Source: JAGLOK01 sp963675575
Lineage (GTDB): Bacteria; Bacillota; Clostridia; Christensenellales; UMGS416
Reading direction: 5' to 3'
Length of the DNA stretch: 64,000 nt
Assembly (NCBI GenBank): GCA_963675575.1
Contig: OY776378.1
Span: 2,046,001-2,110,000, forward strand
Shown: in pieces, positions 53,405-62,083 of the stretch
Numbering within the stretch: the stretch's first letter is position 1
Layout of the letters: each line of letters opens with the position of its first letter
Notes under the pieces: generated by a model
Seen by the model: the letters and a program-made list of their open reading frames with translations, nothing else
What the model was told of the DNA's origin: nothing
Databases searched by the model: none
Translations under genes and position numbers: made by a program

Positions 53405-54232
53405 CTATATCCTCTGGCATCCCTCGCAATAATATACACTACCGCCCATATAGCTGGCTTTAACAATCTCGCCGCCACATTCAGGACAAGGATTCCCAAC
53501 AGTATTTTTGCTCGCCTTAGTTTTATATCCTCCTACATTCCCAAATAAATCTTTTTCCGTGTCGCGCCCGCCCATTTCCGTCATCTCGCTAAGCGTATTT
53601 TTTATGGCGGCGAAAAGATTGACTATTTCCTTATCCGAAAGCGAATTTATTTTTCTTTTCGGGTTAATCTTTGCATTATATAAAATGTCTTGAAGCACCC
53701 CGTTTCCAAGCCCCGGTATTCGCTGTTCTGTGGCAAGAAAAGCTTTGGCGCTCAGTTTCCCCATATCCTCTTTTGACACAAAATTTCCGAAATAGTCCAA
53801 ATTAAATTCGTCGGCTAAAGGAGAAACCGCGGAAAGCGCGGCAAAATAATATTCGTTATCAAATCCATCCTCTTTAAACGCCCACATACCGCCATACATC
53901 TGAACCGATGCCGCAAGATATGTCCCATCGGTAAATTCAAGCAAAAACTGATGTTTTTTTGGCAGAAGCTTTGCATCTTCCACGTATCTTAAGTTTATAC
54001 CTTCCGAAAAAGCAATCCGCATATCGGAAGCTTCGATTTCAACCTTGCCTCCAAACGCTTTAGCTTTGCCAAATGTCTTACCCTTAAGGGCATCATTATA
54101 TTCTCCCGGCTCTTTGTAAAACCAAGCGAATTTATGTGGACTTTGATTGGCTGTAACTTTTTTTATAACTTTGCCTTTAACAGTTTCGTTAAGCTGTTTT
54201 GCAAGAACTAAGCTTTCGGGAATTTCAATCAT
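53405..54232 (-). CDS. Fpg/Nei-like DNA glycosylase-fold protein lacking the N-terminal proline
   Basis: A 275-residue member of the Fpg/Nei/MutM superfamily: N-terminal beta-sandwich, H2TH region QRIPGLGNGVLQDILYNAKI and a C-terminal zinc finger CPECGG...CEGCQ. Canonical enzymes start MPELPE, where Pro1 is the catalytic nucleophile; this one starts MIEIPES, so Pro1 is replaced by Ile while the Glu next to it is kept. The zinc-finger Arg before the final Cys pair is also missing (MGGSVYYCEGC). The lesion-processing activity of such variants is uncertain. A GG-rich site precedes the start. Gene stands alone, divergent to the L,D-transpeptidase gene. Confidence 0.88.
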   Translation of the reverse strand: MIEIPESLVLAKQLNETVKGKVIKKVTANQSPHKFAWFYKEPGEYNDALKGKTFGKAKAFGGKVEIEASDMRIAFSEGINLRYVEDAKLLPKKHQFLLEFTDGTYLAASVQMYGGMWAFKEDGFDNEYYFAALSAVSPLADEFNLDYFGNFVSKEDMGKLSAKAFLATEQRIPGLGNGVLQDILYNAKINPKRKINSLSDKEIVNLFAAIKNTLSEMTEMGGRDTEKDLFGNVGGYKTKASKNTVGNPCPECGGEIVKASYMGGSVYYCEGCQRI

Positions 54233-54327
54233 ATCAGCCTCCTTTTGGGTCTATGGTCATTCTAGAACCCGGAGATATTTTTGTCAAATGTTTATATAAT
54301 ATGAAAATTGTTTGGTATAATGTGAAT

Positions 54328-54993
54328 ATGAAAGTTTGGCTTATAATTATTGTATTATTGTTTTCTTCATGTTCTTATCCGCAAAATGAAGCCGCGCAGA
54401 GCACAGAAGCTTGGCACAGCACAAATGCCGAGTATCCTCACGCCTCCGAGCAAATTAAGCCTAGCTTTTCTACTGCGCCAACGCTATCACCGACACTATC
54501 GCCCACTCCCTTTGAAAGGAAAGATGTAATGAACTCTCCAAAAATAGTAATATGCAAAAGCGAACGTATGTTGTATATGTATGACGGCGAAATGCTTTGC
54601 GCGAAAATAGAAATTGCGCTCGGGTTTGCTCCCCAAGGTCACAAAAGAAAGCAAGGTGACGGCAAAACACCCGAAGGCGAATATTATATCTGCACTAAAA
54701 ACGACAAGTCCAAATACTATCTGGCACTTGCAATCTCTTATCCAAATATCCAAGATGCGCAAGAAGGGTTAGATAAAGGCATTATCTCGCAAGAGGATTA
54801 TGAGAATATTAAAGACGCGATATCCAATGGAAAAAGACCTTCGTGGGACACCGCACTCGGTGGTGAAATCATGATTCACGGAAGCGACACCTCCACCGAC
54901 TGGACTGCAGGATGTATTGCCACAGCAAACAGCGATATCGATTATCTATGGGAAAACTGTCCCATCGGCACACCGGTTACAATATTGCCATAA
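54328..54993 (+). CDS. L,D-transpeptidase (YkuD) lipoprotein
   Basis: A 221-residue secreted lipoprotein: signal MKVWLIIIVLLFSSC, Ser/Thr/Pro linker, then a YkuD catalytic domain (from about residue 70) with the active-site signature IMIHGSDTSTDWTAGCIA, holding the catalytic His and Cys. It cross-links peptidoglycan stems or anchors proteins. The reading frame is open upstream to 54199, but the lipoprotein signal at 54328 is the sensible start although no strong ribosome binding site is present. It is convergent with the ExbD-like genes, stops 3 bp apart. Confidence 0.9.
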   Translation: MKVWLIIIVLLFSSCSYPQNEAAQSTEAWHSTNAEYPHASEQIKPSFSTAPTLSPTLSPTPFERKDVMNSPKIVICKSERMLYMYDGEMLCAKIEIALGFAPQGHKRKQGDGKTPEGEYYICTKNDKSKYYLALAISYPNIQDAQEGLDKGIISQEDYENIKDAISNGKRPSWDTALGGEIMIHGSDTSTDWTAGCIATANSDIDYLWENCPIGTPVTILP

Positions 54994-54995
54994 AG

Positions 54996-55430
54996 CTATT
55001 TTTCTTCTATTATAAGTCCCAGTCTTTCAAGCTCGTTATAAACCTCGGCATAGGTGACTCTTTTGGCATTGTCATCAATAAGTTCCGCCTTCTCGGTAGA
55101 ATGTTCAGAAACTATCTGCGACAAATCTTCAATGGCTATCTCTTCATCATTAAAATATATTTTCTCTTCTTTAACAACGATATTAATCGAAACTGTTTCG
55201 CTGTCTGACTTGTCTTTTCCAACATCGAGACTTTCTTCAATAAATTGTGCGGGAACGTCAATGAACTCATATCCTCGTAGCTTCGAAGGGATGCCTCCGC
55301 CGCCGAAGATGGATACCGCAAGCATAACCAAGTAAATAATAATTGCCAGAATAATCAGATTGAAAAAGAGTTTTGCGATTCTTCTGCTTTTTCTTCTTTT
55401 TTTTCTTTTTTCTCGCCTTTCGTTTGACAT
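54996..55430 (-). CDS. Single-helix membrane protein with ExbD/TolR-like extracytoplasmic domain (no helix Asp)
   Basis: A 144-residue protein: very basic cytoplasmic N-terminus (RREKRKKRRKSRRIAK), one transmembrane helix (FFNLIILAIIIYLVMLAVSI, about 22-41), and an extracytoplasmic part whose end (EEKIYFNDEEIAIEDLSQIV, AELIDDNAKRVTYAEVYNEL, ERLGLIIEEK) follows the ExbD/TolR periplasmic fold pattern. Unlike true ExbD its helix carries no Asp, so it would not carry protons itself. It follows the ExbD-like gene by 18 bp and is the third gene of the trio. Probably an accessory or force-transducing subunit. Family assignment is by eye. Confidence 0.65.
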   Translation of the reverse strand: MSNERREKRKKRRKSRRIAKLFFNLIILAIIIYLVMLAVSIFGGGGIPSKLRGYEFIDVPAQFIEESLDVGKDKSDSETVSINIVVKEEKIYFNDEEIAIEDLSQIVSEHSTEKAELIDDNAKRVTYAEVYNELERLGLIIEEK

Positions 55431-55448
55431 ATTCCCCTCCCGTTATTT

Positions 55449-56243
55449 CTAATCTGTATATGTGTAGCTTGTTTTATAAAGCCTATAGCCGCTGGCTCCA
55501 AGTTCGAGTTCACGCAATGCGTTCCATGCGATTTCATAGGCGTATTGATATACTTCCGGATCGCGGACAATAAGGGTCACCATCACCATTTCGTCTCCGC
55601 CCTGGCGGTTGTCAATCATCTCTTTAAGTTCATCATATATTTTAAGCGTTTTTTCTCTTCTGGAGTCTACGCTTTTGTTGTCATCTTTGCCAATCGCAAT
55701 CTGTGTTTCTTCGGAGTTTATTACCACTCGGTTTTCATCACCTATAAGTTCTATGTCAATGAAAAAGAATCGGTTTACGACAAAGCTGTATTTATACATC
55801 TCAAGCACGATGTCATCGGCGTCAATTATTCCTTTTAGAGCCTCTTTTGCATCTTTTTGATTTGACAGCAAATCATTTAGCCGGCTGCCCTCAATATCTG
55901 TAAGCCCCGAAAAAGCTACCAAAGCTTTTTCAAGGGTTTCTTTCTCTTCAACGTTGGCCAGTGTTTCATATCCTATCTGTTCTGTCAGGCTTGATACCTT
56001 TTCATTAAGCTCGGCCTGCTCGCTTTCCAACAATAATGTTTTTATATGTGCCTTTTCATTTTCAGATTGCAGTTCACTATTTTGCTCTAATAAAATGTCA
56101 TATTTTTTTTCAAGCTCTTCATATTGTTCATTCATCGTATCGCTTTGGCCCTGCATATTTATAAGGAAAGCGAAAACAAGAAGTAATATGACATCTAGCA
56201 GAGGCGTAAGTTCTATAATAGAGCGTTTTTTCATCTTATTCAC
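55449..56243 (-). CDS. ExbD/MotB-like membrane protein with coiled coil
   Basis: A 264-residue protein with an N-terminal transmembrane helix LTPLLDVILLLVFAFLINM. Asp17 in that helix corresponds to the proton-carrying Asp of ExbD, TolR and MotB. A coiled coil of about 60 residues (33-95, QYEELEKKYDILLEQNSELQ and on) follows, then an extracytoplasmic alpha/beta domain ending EMVMVTLIVRDPEVYQYAYE. There is no OmpA-like peptidoglycan-binding motif. The start (GTG 56243, or ATG three codons later) overlaps the ExbB-like stop by 8 bp, which implies coupled translation. Confidence 0.78.
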   Translation of the reverse strand: MNKMKKRSIIELTPLLDVILLLVFAFLINMQGQSDTMNEQYEELEKKYDILLEQNSELQSENEKAHIKTLLLESEQAELNEKVSSLTEQIGYETLANVEEKETLEKALVAFSGLTDIEGSRLNDLLSNQKDAKEALKGIIDADDIVLEMYKYSFVVNRFFFIDIELIGDENRVVINSEETQIAIGKDDNKSVDSRREKTLKIYDELKEMIDNRQGGDEMVMVTLIVRDPEVYQYAYEIAWNALRELELGASGYRLYKTSYTYTD

Positions 56244-56724
56244 TCATATCAAGCCGCGACATGAGTAGCGCGATTGATTGGCCATTGTGCTCCACGGCCG
56301 GGCTTAAAACTCCCTCAAGTGCTTTGCAGATGATAGCGCCCGCCAGTCCCCAGAAAGTTGAAGTGAGAGCGAATGTGAAGTTCGTCTTGAGCAGTTCAAT
56401 ATCGGCGTTTGCGGAATTCAAAAGAGCGATTACCGTACCCAATATGCCAAGCAGTGGCAATATCGCAGTAATTGACACAAATATCTGATAAAGCTTTTCA
56501 GCCCTTTGATGCATATGTGTGAGCTCATGCAAATCAAGCTCGTCCTTCTTGCTGTTTTTGTTTATCTTTTCAATCAAATCCGAAATGGGAAGATAAACAA
56601 CTTTTTTTATTTGCCTTTGAACTTCGCCCGAGATTGTCCTTACGGGCAAAACAATTATTAAAATATTTAAAATAGTAAGTAAAATTATTATGCCGTCATA
56701 CCCTATAATATTTGAGAAAAACAA
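56236..56724 (-). CDS. ExbB/TolQ/MotA-like proton channel subunit
   Basis: A 162-residue three-helix membrane protein of the MotA/TolQ/ExbB family (PF01618). TM1 about 8-28; TM2-TM3 contain the signature ILPLLGILGTVIALLN and FALTSTFWGLAGAIICKAL, including the conserved GLLGTV-like turn and the polar TST of TM3. This subunit normally forms a pentamer around two ExbD/MotB-type helices. Shorter than Escherichia coli ExbB (244). Starts with TTG at 56724 behind GGAG. Three such genes in a single-membrane Firmicute are unexpected. Confidence 0.85.
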   Translation of the reverse strand: MFFSNIIGYDGIIILLTILNILIIVLPVRTISGEVQRQIKKVVYLPISDLIEKINKNSKKDELDLHELTHMHQRAEKLYQIFVSITAILPLLGILGTVIALLNSANADIELLKTNFTFALTSTFWGLAGAIICKALEGVLSPAVEHNGQSIALLMSRLDMSE

Positions 56725-56855
56725 ATAATCACTCCATTCAAATGCGCTTTTATAGATTTAGTATATCAAACACGTTAAAGTATGTCATTTATTTTAATCA
56801 TTTTATAATTATTAATAAAAATAGTCTTGGAATATGATTATTGAATAAAAATTCT

Positions 56856-59075
56856 TCAATGATAATTAAATGAAAACACTATGATATCTCGTATTGCCTT
56901 TAAGTTATAAAGCGCGATAACCAAAACGACCGCACTCATCAAAATTTTAAACACCAAAGAGTTGGGTTTCAAGATTTTTTCCGCAAGCATGTAAATAAGC
57001 GCGATAAAAGCCCATGAAAAACATATCAAAAACAAAATTATTCCCGAAGGCACCAAAGTTGATATAAAATATAATGAAAATATCGAGCCAATTATAATAG
57101 TTATGATACCAAGCTTTGCCGATTGGTCCTTTCTGTGCCAGAAAAACCCTGCCAGCCCAGCAAGTCCGATTAAAGCCCCTATTACATATATATATCCCGA
57201 CGGAACATATTCATACACATAATATGGCACAGAACTTACTGAGCCGCTCGGAGCAAAAATACTCATGGAACAAAAGCCAAGTATCGATTTAATAATCTCA
57301 TCAATTCTTGGAATATGCTTTATCGTGCTTATTACTCCGCTAAAGCTTAGAAAATTGCTGAACAGTATTATACTTGCTACAAGATAGGCGTAAGATTTTA
57401 TGGCTTTTTTAAACTTGTTTTTATGTTTATCAAGTGCAAGAGGGATTGCGGCAAACGGCAAAAACACCGATGAAAGCACAGTAAGCATCGGGGCGTAATC
57501 ATAATCTGTTTTCGTTAAAACAAATATGAAAAGCGCCATATAAAATAAAACAACAATATTGCCCGATACAAGCAAAAGCGAGAATATCGCAGGGAATGAT
57601 ATGCTCATCAGCAAAATAAAAAACACTTTGTTATTTATTTTCAATGCCCTTGAAAGCAACAAAATCGATATGGCAAGAGCCACCGCGTTTACAACAGACA
57701 AACTCAGCGCAGACGCGCTTATCATGCTAAAATTCGGCACAAGCGAAAGAGGAAAGGCTATTATTGAGCTTATAACGCCAAACGGCATCGCCCCCAGGGA
57801 AAACACCGGCTGAAAGACATTGTTAATGCTTGATGTAAAGTTCGTGAACGAAAATTCGTTTATTATTGTATATGAATCCAACGAATAAATTATATTATTA
57901 TTATCCGCTGGGCTGTAGAATGCGTTTGTTCTGTAATAAATATACACAAGAGAGACAAACGACAAACCCGACAGAACCAATATGTATGTAATTTCAATCT
58001 TAGTAAACTTAATTTCTTTTATCAGTTTCCCGACTTTTCCAATTAATATGTACCAAAGAACGATTATGGAAGGCACTGCGAATGCGGAAAGGCCGGATCG
58101 AATAAAATTATAATATAGGTCGTCTATCACAATGCCAAGCTCCGCTATATATGCGTTAGCAACAAGCCTAAACGATGCGTATACTCTGACTATAGTAAAC
58201 AGGGCTAAAATCGTTGCGAAAATCATTTTTGGCACTGACAACCTATTAATATTTCTGTCCAAAAATTTTGTTTTAATAATTATAAAAAGCATAACAAAAA
58301 ATGCGATTATAATGATTATCGGCATATACTTCACATTCGAGCTGATAATGGCGCAAAGCACGCTGAATGATATAGTAAACCCAAGCTTGACCCATAGGGG
58401 AACTGAAAGATCTTGCAACGCGAGTTTTTGTCTGCTAGGTCCAGCGTATACTTTTACACTGGCTGGCTTTTCCCTATTTGTTTGTATAACAGACGCTGAA
58501 GCTTCCTTTTGATTAACCTCAATAACTTTTTGCTTAATAGGCGCGTATGATGATTTTTGAGCTTCACCCTGTACTCGTTTTTTGTACTTTCCGCCAAATA
58601 TTTTTGCAAATGCCACAGTTAATGCAGTCCCCAGCAATATCCCAAGCATGTCAAGGAATATATCCGCCATTTCGGTAGCCCGCCCGGGAACAAAAAACTG
58701 ATGGAATTCATCTGCGAAAGCATAAAACAAGGAAAGCGCAATAGATATAAATAAAACACGAATCCCTTTGATATCACTGAGCAATAAAGACAAGGACACA
58801 AGTACGGACAGCACAAAAAACACTGTCGAATGGGCAATCATCCGCACGGTCGATTCAACATCAATAATATATGAAAAATCTGTTGTTTTATTTTGCGAAA
58901 TAAAATTAAATCTGGCCAGATATTTAACAGCCGACTCCGCAATCGGGCGGCTGAAACTGCTGGATGATGTGCTGTCTTGGGCTGACATATAAAAAATAAA
59001 CCCCATCCACAGAAAAACAAGCATCCATGCAAATATTATAATAGTTTTTTTCTTTGTTTTTTTCACATGTTCCAT
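56856..59075 (-). CDS. VanZ-domain fusion membrane protein
   Basis: A 739-residue polytopic protein. Residues of about 10-170 are a VanZ-like domain with the signature FADEFHQFFVPGRATEMADI, a family linked to glycopeptide tolerance and to other envelope roles. After a hydrophilic linker (about 170-225) come some twelve further transmembrane helices with no recognised family; the large loop SLDSYTIINEFSFTNFTSSI resembles glycosyltransferase-like or lipid-handling membrane proteins only in layout. Total about 15 helices. A 131-bp gap separates it from the ExbB-like gene downstream. Function unknown. Confidence 0.75.
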   Translation of the reverse strand: MEHVKKTKKKTIIIFAWMLVFLWMGFIFYMSAQDSTSSSSFSRPIAESAVKYLARFNFISQNKTTDFSYIIDVESTVRMIAHSTVFFVLSVLVSLSLLLSDIKGIRVLFISIALSLFYAFADEFHQFFVPGRATEMADIFLDMLGILLGTALTVAFAKIFGGKYKKRVQGEAQKSSYAPIKQKVIEVNQKEASASVIQTNREKPASVKVYAGPSRQKLALQDLSVPLWVKLGFTISFSVLCAIISSNVKYMPIIIIIAFFVMLFIIIKTKFLDRNINRLSVPKMIFATILALFTIVRVYASFRLVANAYIAELGIVIDDLYYNFIRSGLSAFAVPSIIVLWYILIGKVGKLIKEIKFTKIEITYILVLSGLSFVSLVYIYYRTNAFYSPADNNNIIYSLDSYTIINEFSFTNFTSSINNVFQPVFSLGAMPFGVISSIIAFPLSLVPNFSMISASALSLSVVNAVALAISILLLSRALKINNKVFFILLMSISFPAIFSLLLVSGNIVVLFYMALFIFVLTKTDYDYAPMLTVLSSVFLPFAAIPLALDKHKNKFKKAIKSYAYLVASIILFSNFLSFSGVISTIKHIPRIDEIIKSILGFCSMSIFAPSGSVSSVPYYVYEYVPSGYIYVIGALIGLAGLAGFFWHRKDQSAKLGIITIIIGSIFSLYFISTLVPSGIILFLICFSWAFIALIYMLAEKILKPNSLVFKILMSAVVLVIALYNLKAIRDIIVFSFNYH

Positions 59076-59146
59076 ATATTAACCTCTGCAATATAATAAC
59101 ATAAAAGTTGTGGCAGATATATTAAAAATGTTTAAATTATGGTATG

Positions 59147-59188
59147 AAAAAGGATAGTGCTTTTCTTCGTGCGCTATCCTTTTTTTAT
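59147..59188. terminator. Terminator after degV
   Basis: AAAAAGGATAGTGC and GCGCTATCCTTTTT pair with one mismatch around a 10-base loop, between degV (minus strand, ends 59206) and the VanZ gene. Confidence 0.85.
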
Positions 59189-59205
59189 TATTTTATACTA
59201 AAATC

Positions 59206-60078
59206 TTATCTTTGCGTTCCCAAGAAGAACAAAGCGACCGTTCCCGGACCCGCGTGTGACCCTATTACAGGCCCTATAGTATTTATCATAAAATCTTTGA
59301 CTTGCGGGAATTTCTTTTTAATTGTTTCCTCGACTTTTTGCACATCTTCCAAGCAATCGCCATGTGAAATCATAATCGTTTGGCCTTTGCCTTCATCAAT
59401 AATCGATTTTTCCATTTCTTTAACAAGCGCGCTGAGTGACGCGCCTCTTCCCCTTGATTTGGCCATGGGAATCAGTCTACCTTCGTCATCAACGTGCAAA
59501 ACAGGTTTTATAGAAAGCATAGTGCCGACTGCCGCACTTATTCCAGAAACCCGTCCGCCACGCTTGAGGTGATGCAAATCATCCACGGTAAACCAATGGC
59601 ACACCTTGCCTTTTGTTTCTTTTACAAAGTCTACAATCTCTTCATAGCTTGCTCCGGCGGCTAATTTTTCAGCGGCGTATGTCACAAGCAGTCCTTCTCC
59701 CATTGAAGCGCATTGTGAGTCAATTACAGTAATTTTGCTCTTGGGATATTTTTTTTCAAGCTCTTGTGCTGAAATTACAGAACTTTGGTATGAACCCGAA
59801 AGAGCTGAAGAGAACCCAATATAAACTATATCATCGCCCGCTTCTAAATATTTGCCGAAAAAATCATTGTATCTTTGGGTATTTACAAGAGATGTTTTTG
59901 ACATGAATCCCTTCCTGATCTTTTCGAAAAACTCTTTTGAAGACATGGATATCCCAAAGTCGTCATAATAATCGTTTTCCTCAATTGTATACATTAAAGA
60001 AATATAATCGATATTTCTTTCTTTTAAATAGTCATTTGTAAGATCACAACAAGAATCAGTTAAAATTTTAGTAGCCAA
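59206..60078 (-). CDS. DegV family fatty-acid-binding protein
   Basis: A 290-residue DegV-fold protein, the family that binds fatty acids and presents them to the kinase FakA. Recognisable parts are ATKILTDSCCDLTNDYLKER at the start, FGISMSSKEFFEKIRKGFMSKTS, GFSSALSGSYQSS, DSQCASMGEGLLV, HHLKRGGRVSG, and HAGPGTVALFFLG at the end. The frame is open to 60111, but GGAGG lies 5 bases before the TTG at 60076-60078, and the domain begins right after it, so TTG is preferred. No FakA gene in the window. Confidence 0.92.
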   Translation of the reverse strand: MATKILTDSCCDLTNDYLKERNIDYISLMYTIEENDYYDDFGISMSSKEFFEKIRKGFMSKTSLVNTQRYNDFFGKYLEAGDDIVYIGFSSALSGSYQSSVISAQELEKKYPKSKITVIDSQCASMGEGLLVTYAAEKLAAGASYEEIVDFVKETKGKVCHWFTVDDLHHLKRGGRVSGISAAVGTMLSIKPVLHVDDEGRLIPMAKSRGRGASLSALVKEMEKSIIDEGKGQTIMISHGDCLEDVQKVEETIKKKFPQVKDFMINTIGPVIGSHAGPGTVALFFLGTQR

Positions 60079-60352
60079 TTTTTCCTCCAATATTTCATTT
60101 TTTGTTTTCAATTTAATTATAGCGAATATAAATAGATCTATTAATATTACGTATATACGTGTATTATATCATAGTATTATTGTATTTCAATTATGATTTG
60201 TAAATCAAACTAATTTGTTTTAAATTAATGAATAATTCATTAATTAGTTTGTTTTCAATACATAAACATCCATATATGGAAACTATGGTTTACTAATTGT
60301 AAATGAAAGATAAACAAACAGCTAACTTATTCAAAAGTGTACATATGTTCGC
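60079..60352. other. AT-rich intergenic region with nested inverted repeats
   Basis: 274 bases between degV and fmdB. Nested inverted repeats lie at 60206-60251: outer CAAACTAAT/ATTAGTTTG, inner 11-bp arms AATTAATGAAT/ATTCATTAATT around one A. Nothing else convincing is seen. Confidence 0.55.
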
Positions 60353-60381
60353 TTGTAAAAGCACATGATATATAATAAAAT
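60353..60381 (+). promoter_or_regulatory. Possible promoter of fmdB-murA
   Basis: TTGTAA (60353-60358) and TAAAAT (60376-60381) with 17-bp spacer, 31 bp upstream of the fmdB start. Confidence 0.4.
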
Positions 60382-60412
60382 TATCAATTGTGATATAATT
60401 GAGGAGAAGAAA

Positions 60413-60610
60413 ATGCCGCTATTAAAATATATATGCAATAATTGTGCGACAGTTTTTGAAGAGCTTGTTTCCGGCGAAGAAAGTATTCGTTGCCCGAAAT
60501 GCAAAAGCGAAGCCTCCAGACATTATCAAGGCAAATGCTATTTTGGTTCAGGCAAAGCTTCATCTGGATGCTCAGGTTCGAACTGTTCCAGTTGCAGCGG
60601 ATGCAAATAA
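60413..60610 (+). CDS. FmdB-type zinc ribbon protein with cysteine-rich tail
   Basis: A 65-residue protein of the FmdB family. The zinc ribbon is formed by YICNNCATVFEELVSG and RCPKCKSEASRHYQG. It ends in a Ser/Gly/Cys-rich tail (GCSGSNCSSCSGCK) with five further cysteines that could bind metal. GAGGAG precedes the ATG. Located 40 bp before murA, probably on the same transcript. Family function is poorly defined. Confidence 0.85.
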   Translation: MPLLKYICNNCATVFEELVSGEESIRCPKCKSEASRHYQGKCYFGSGKASSGCSGSNCSSCSGCK

Positions 60611-60650
60611 TACACAGGAGGAGAATCGTTTTATACGGTTCGATATTTTA

Positions 60651-61949
60651 TTGATAGAAAAATTAGTTATTAAAGGGGGCAATCCCCTTAAGGGCGAAGT
60701 CACAGTAAGCGGAGGTAAAAATCCTGCTGTAGCAATCATTCCCGCGGCACTTTTGTGCGATGGCATTTGCTATATAGAAAATCTGCCCGAAATCGAAGAC
60801 GTCCATTTGCTTATAAAAATGATGGAAGATTTGGGAGCGGACGTTGAATTTAAAGACCATGTTATGCGCGTGGACGCTTCTTGCATACACAATCATAAAG
60901 TTCCTGTAAAGCTAGCCACACAAATGCGTGCCAGCTATTATCTTATGGGTGTACTTTTAGCCCGCTTCGGTAAAGCCGAAGTGCCTTTCCCGGGCGGATG
61001 TGACATTGGTGCGCGTCCTATGGACCAGCACCTCAAGGGCCTTAGGGCTCTGGGCGCAAAAATCGAGCTCAAACGCGGAGTGTATGTTTGCGAAGGTGAA
61101 ACACTGCACGGATGCGAAATTTACATGGATGTATCATCTGTGGGCGCTACAATAAACATTATGCTTGCTTCCGCTAAAACGGATGGAATAACCACAATAG
61201 TTAACGCCGCCAAAGAACCTCACATTGTAGATTTGGCAAACTTCCTGTCTTCAATGGGCGCTGTTGTTAAAGGTGCGGGTACAAACACAATAAGGATACA
61301 AGGCTCTCCCCACATGCATGATTGCAGATATTCAATTTTGCCCGATCAGATAGAGACTGGCACTTGGATGACAGCTGCAGCTGCAACCGGGGGAGATATC
61401 ACAATCCGAGGATGCATTCCCTACCATATGGAGGCCGTGTCTGCTAAACTTACAGAGATGGGAGCCAAAGTTATTGAGGGCGAAGACTATCTTCGAGTCA
61501 TCGGAAACGGCAGGCCTAAGCCCGCCCACATAAAAACACTTCCCTATCCGGGATTTCCCACTGATCTTCAGCAGCCGTTTTCAGTGCTTCAGTCTGTAGC
61601 TTCAGGAACATCCACTGTAATCGAAACAATATTTGAATCCAGATTCAGACACACCGAAGAATTGGTTCGTATGGGTGCGAACATCTCAGTTAATGGCGAT
61701 GTGGCTGTTATAACAGGTGTTGATAACCTGTGGGGAACAGAAGTTAGAGCAACAGATTTAAGAGCCGCCGCCGCTTTGATAGTCGCAGGGCTTATAGCTG
61801 ACGGAGAAACGTATATCTCCAATGTTCATCATATGGATCGTGGATATGAAAATCTTGAAGGTAAGTTGAAAAGCCTTGGAGCTGATGTTAAACGAATAAA
61901 AGTTGAAAGCACCGGAATCGAAGAAGATACAATCGATCGAGGCTGCTAA
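60651..61949 (+). CDS. murA: UDP-N-acetylglucosamine 1-carboxyvinyltransferase MurA
   Basis: MurA adds enolpyruvyl to UDP-GlcNAc, the first committed step of peptidoglycan synthesis. Start LIEKLVIKGGNPLKGEV, Lys-Asn of VSGGKNPAVA, the catalytic Cys117 in PGGCDIGARPMDQHLKGL, and a C-terminal DLRAAAALIVAGL are present. 432 residues is normal. The start is unusual: AGGAGGAG at 60616-60623 lies 27 bases from the TTG at 60651 chosen by homology, and no ATG, GTG or TTG is nearer, so the true start is uncertain. A terminator follows. Confidence 0.93.
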   Translation: MIEKLVIKGGNPLKGEVTVSGGKNPAVAIIPAALLCDGICYIENLPEIEDVHLLIKMMEDLGADVEFKDHVMRVDASCIHNHKVPVKLATQMRASYYLMGVLLARFGKAEVPFPGGCDIGARPMDQHLKGLRALGAKIELKRGVYVCEGETLHGCEIYMDVSSVGATINIMLASAKTDGITTIVNAAKEPHIVDLANFLSSMGAVVKGAGTNTIRIQGSPHMHDCRYSILPDQIETGTWMTAAAATGGDITIRGCIPYHMEAVSAKLTEMGAKVIEGEDYLRVIGNGRPKPAHIKTLPYPGFPTDLQQPFSVLQSVASGTSTVIETIFESRFRHTEELVRMGANISVNGDVAVITGVDNLWGTEVRATDLRAAAALIVAGLIADGETYISNVHHMDRGYENLEGKLKSLGADVKRIKVESTGIEEDTIDRGC

Positions 61950-61975
61950 AATCCAAGAATATTACATGGTAAATA

Positions 61976-62001
61976 AAAGGCGGTTTTAAACCGTCTTTTT
62001 T
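61976..62001 (+). terminator. Terminator of murA
   Basis: AAAGGCGGTTT and AAACCGTCTTT arms pair with one G:U and continue into a T-run. Confidence 0.88.
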
Positions 62002-62083
62002 ATTACTTTTCAACTTTATCTAATGGTAATTGCTCCAGTGATATGATAAAATATTTTTTATTAATACATAAAAAAAGGGTTGT

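Noticed and set aside
54996..56724. Zorya-type anti-phage system
   Set aside because: The MotA/MotB-like genes recall ZorA/ZorB, but the MotB-like protein has no OmpA-type domain, the ExbB-like protein has no long tail, and no ZorC, ZorD or ZorE gene is present.
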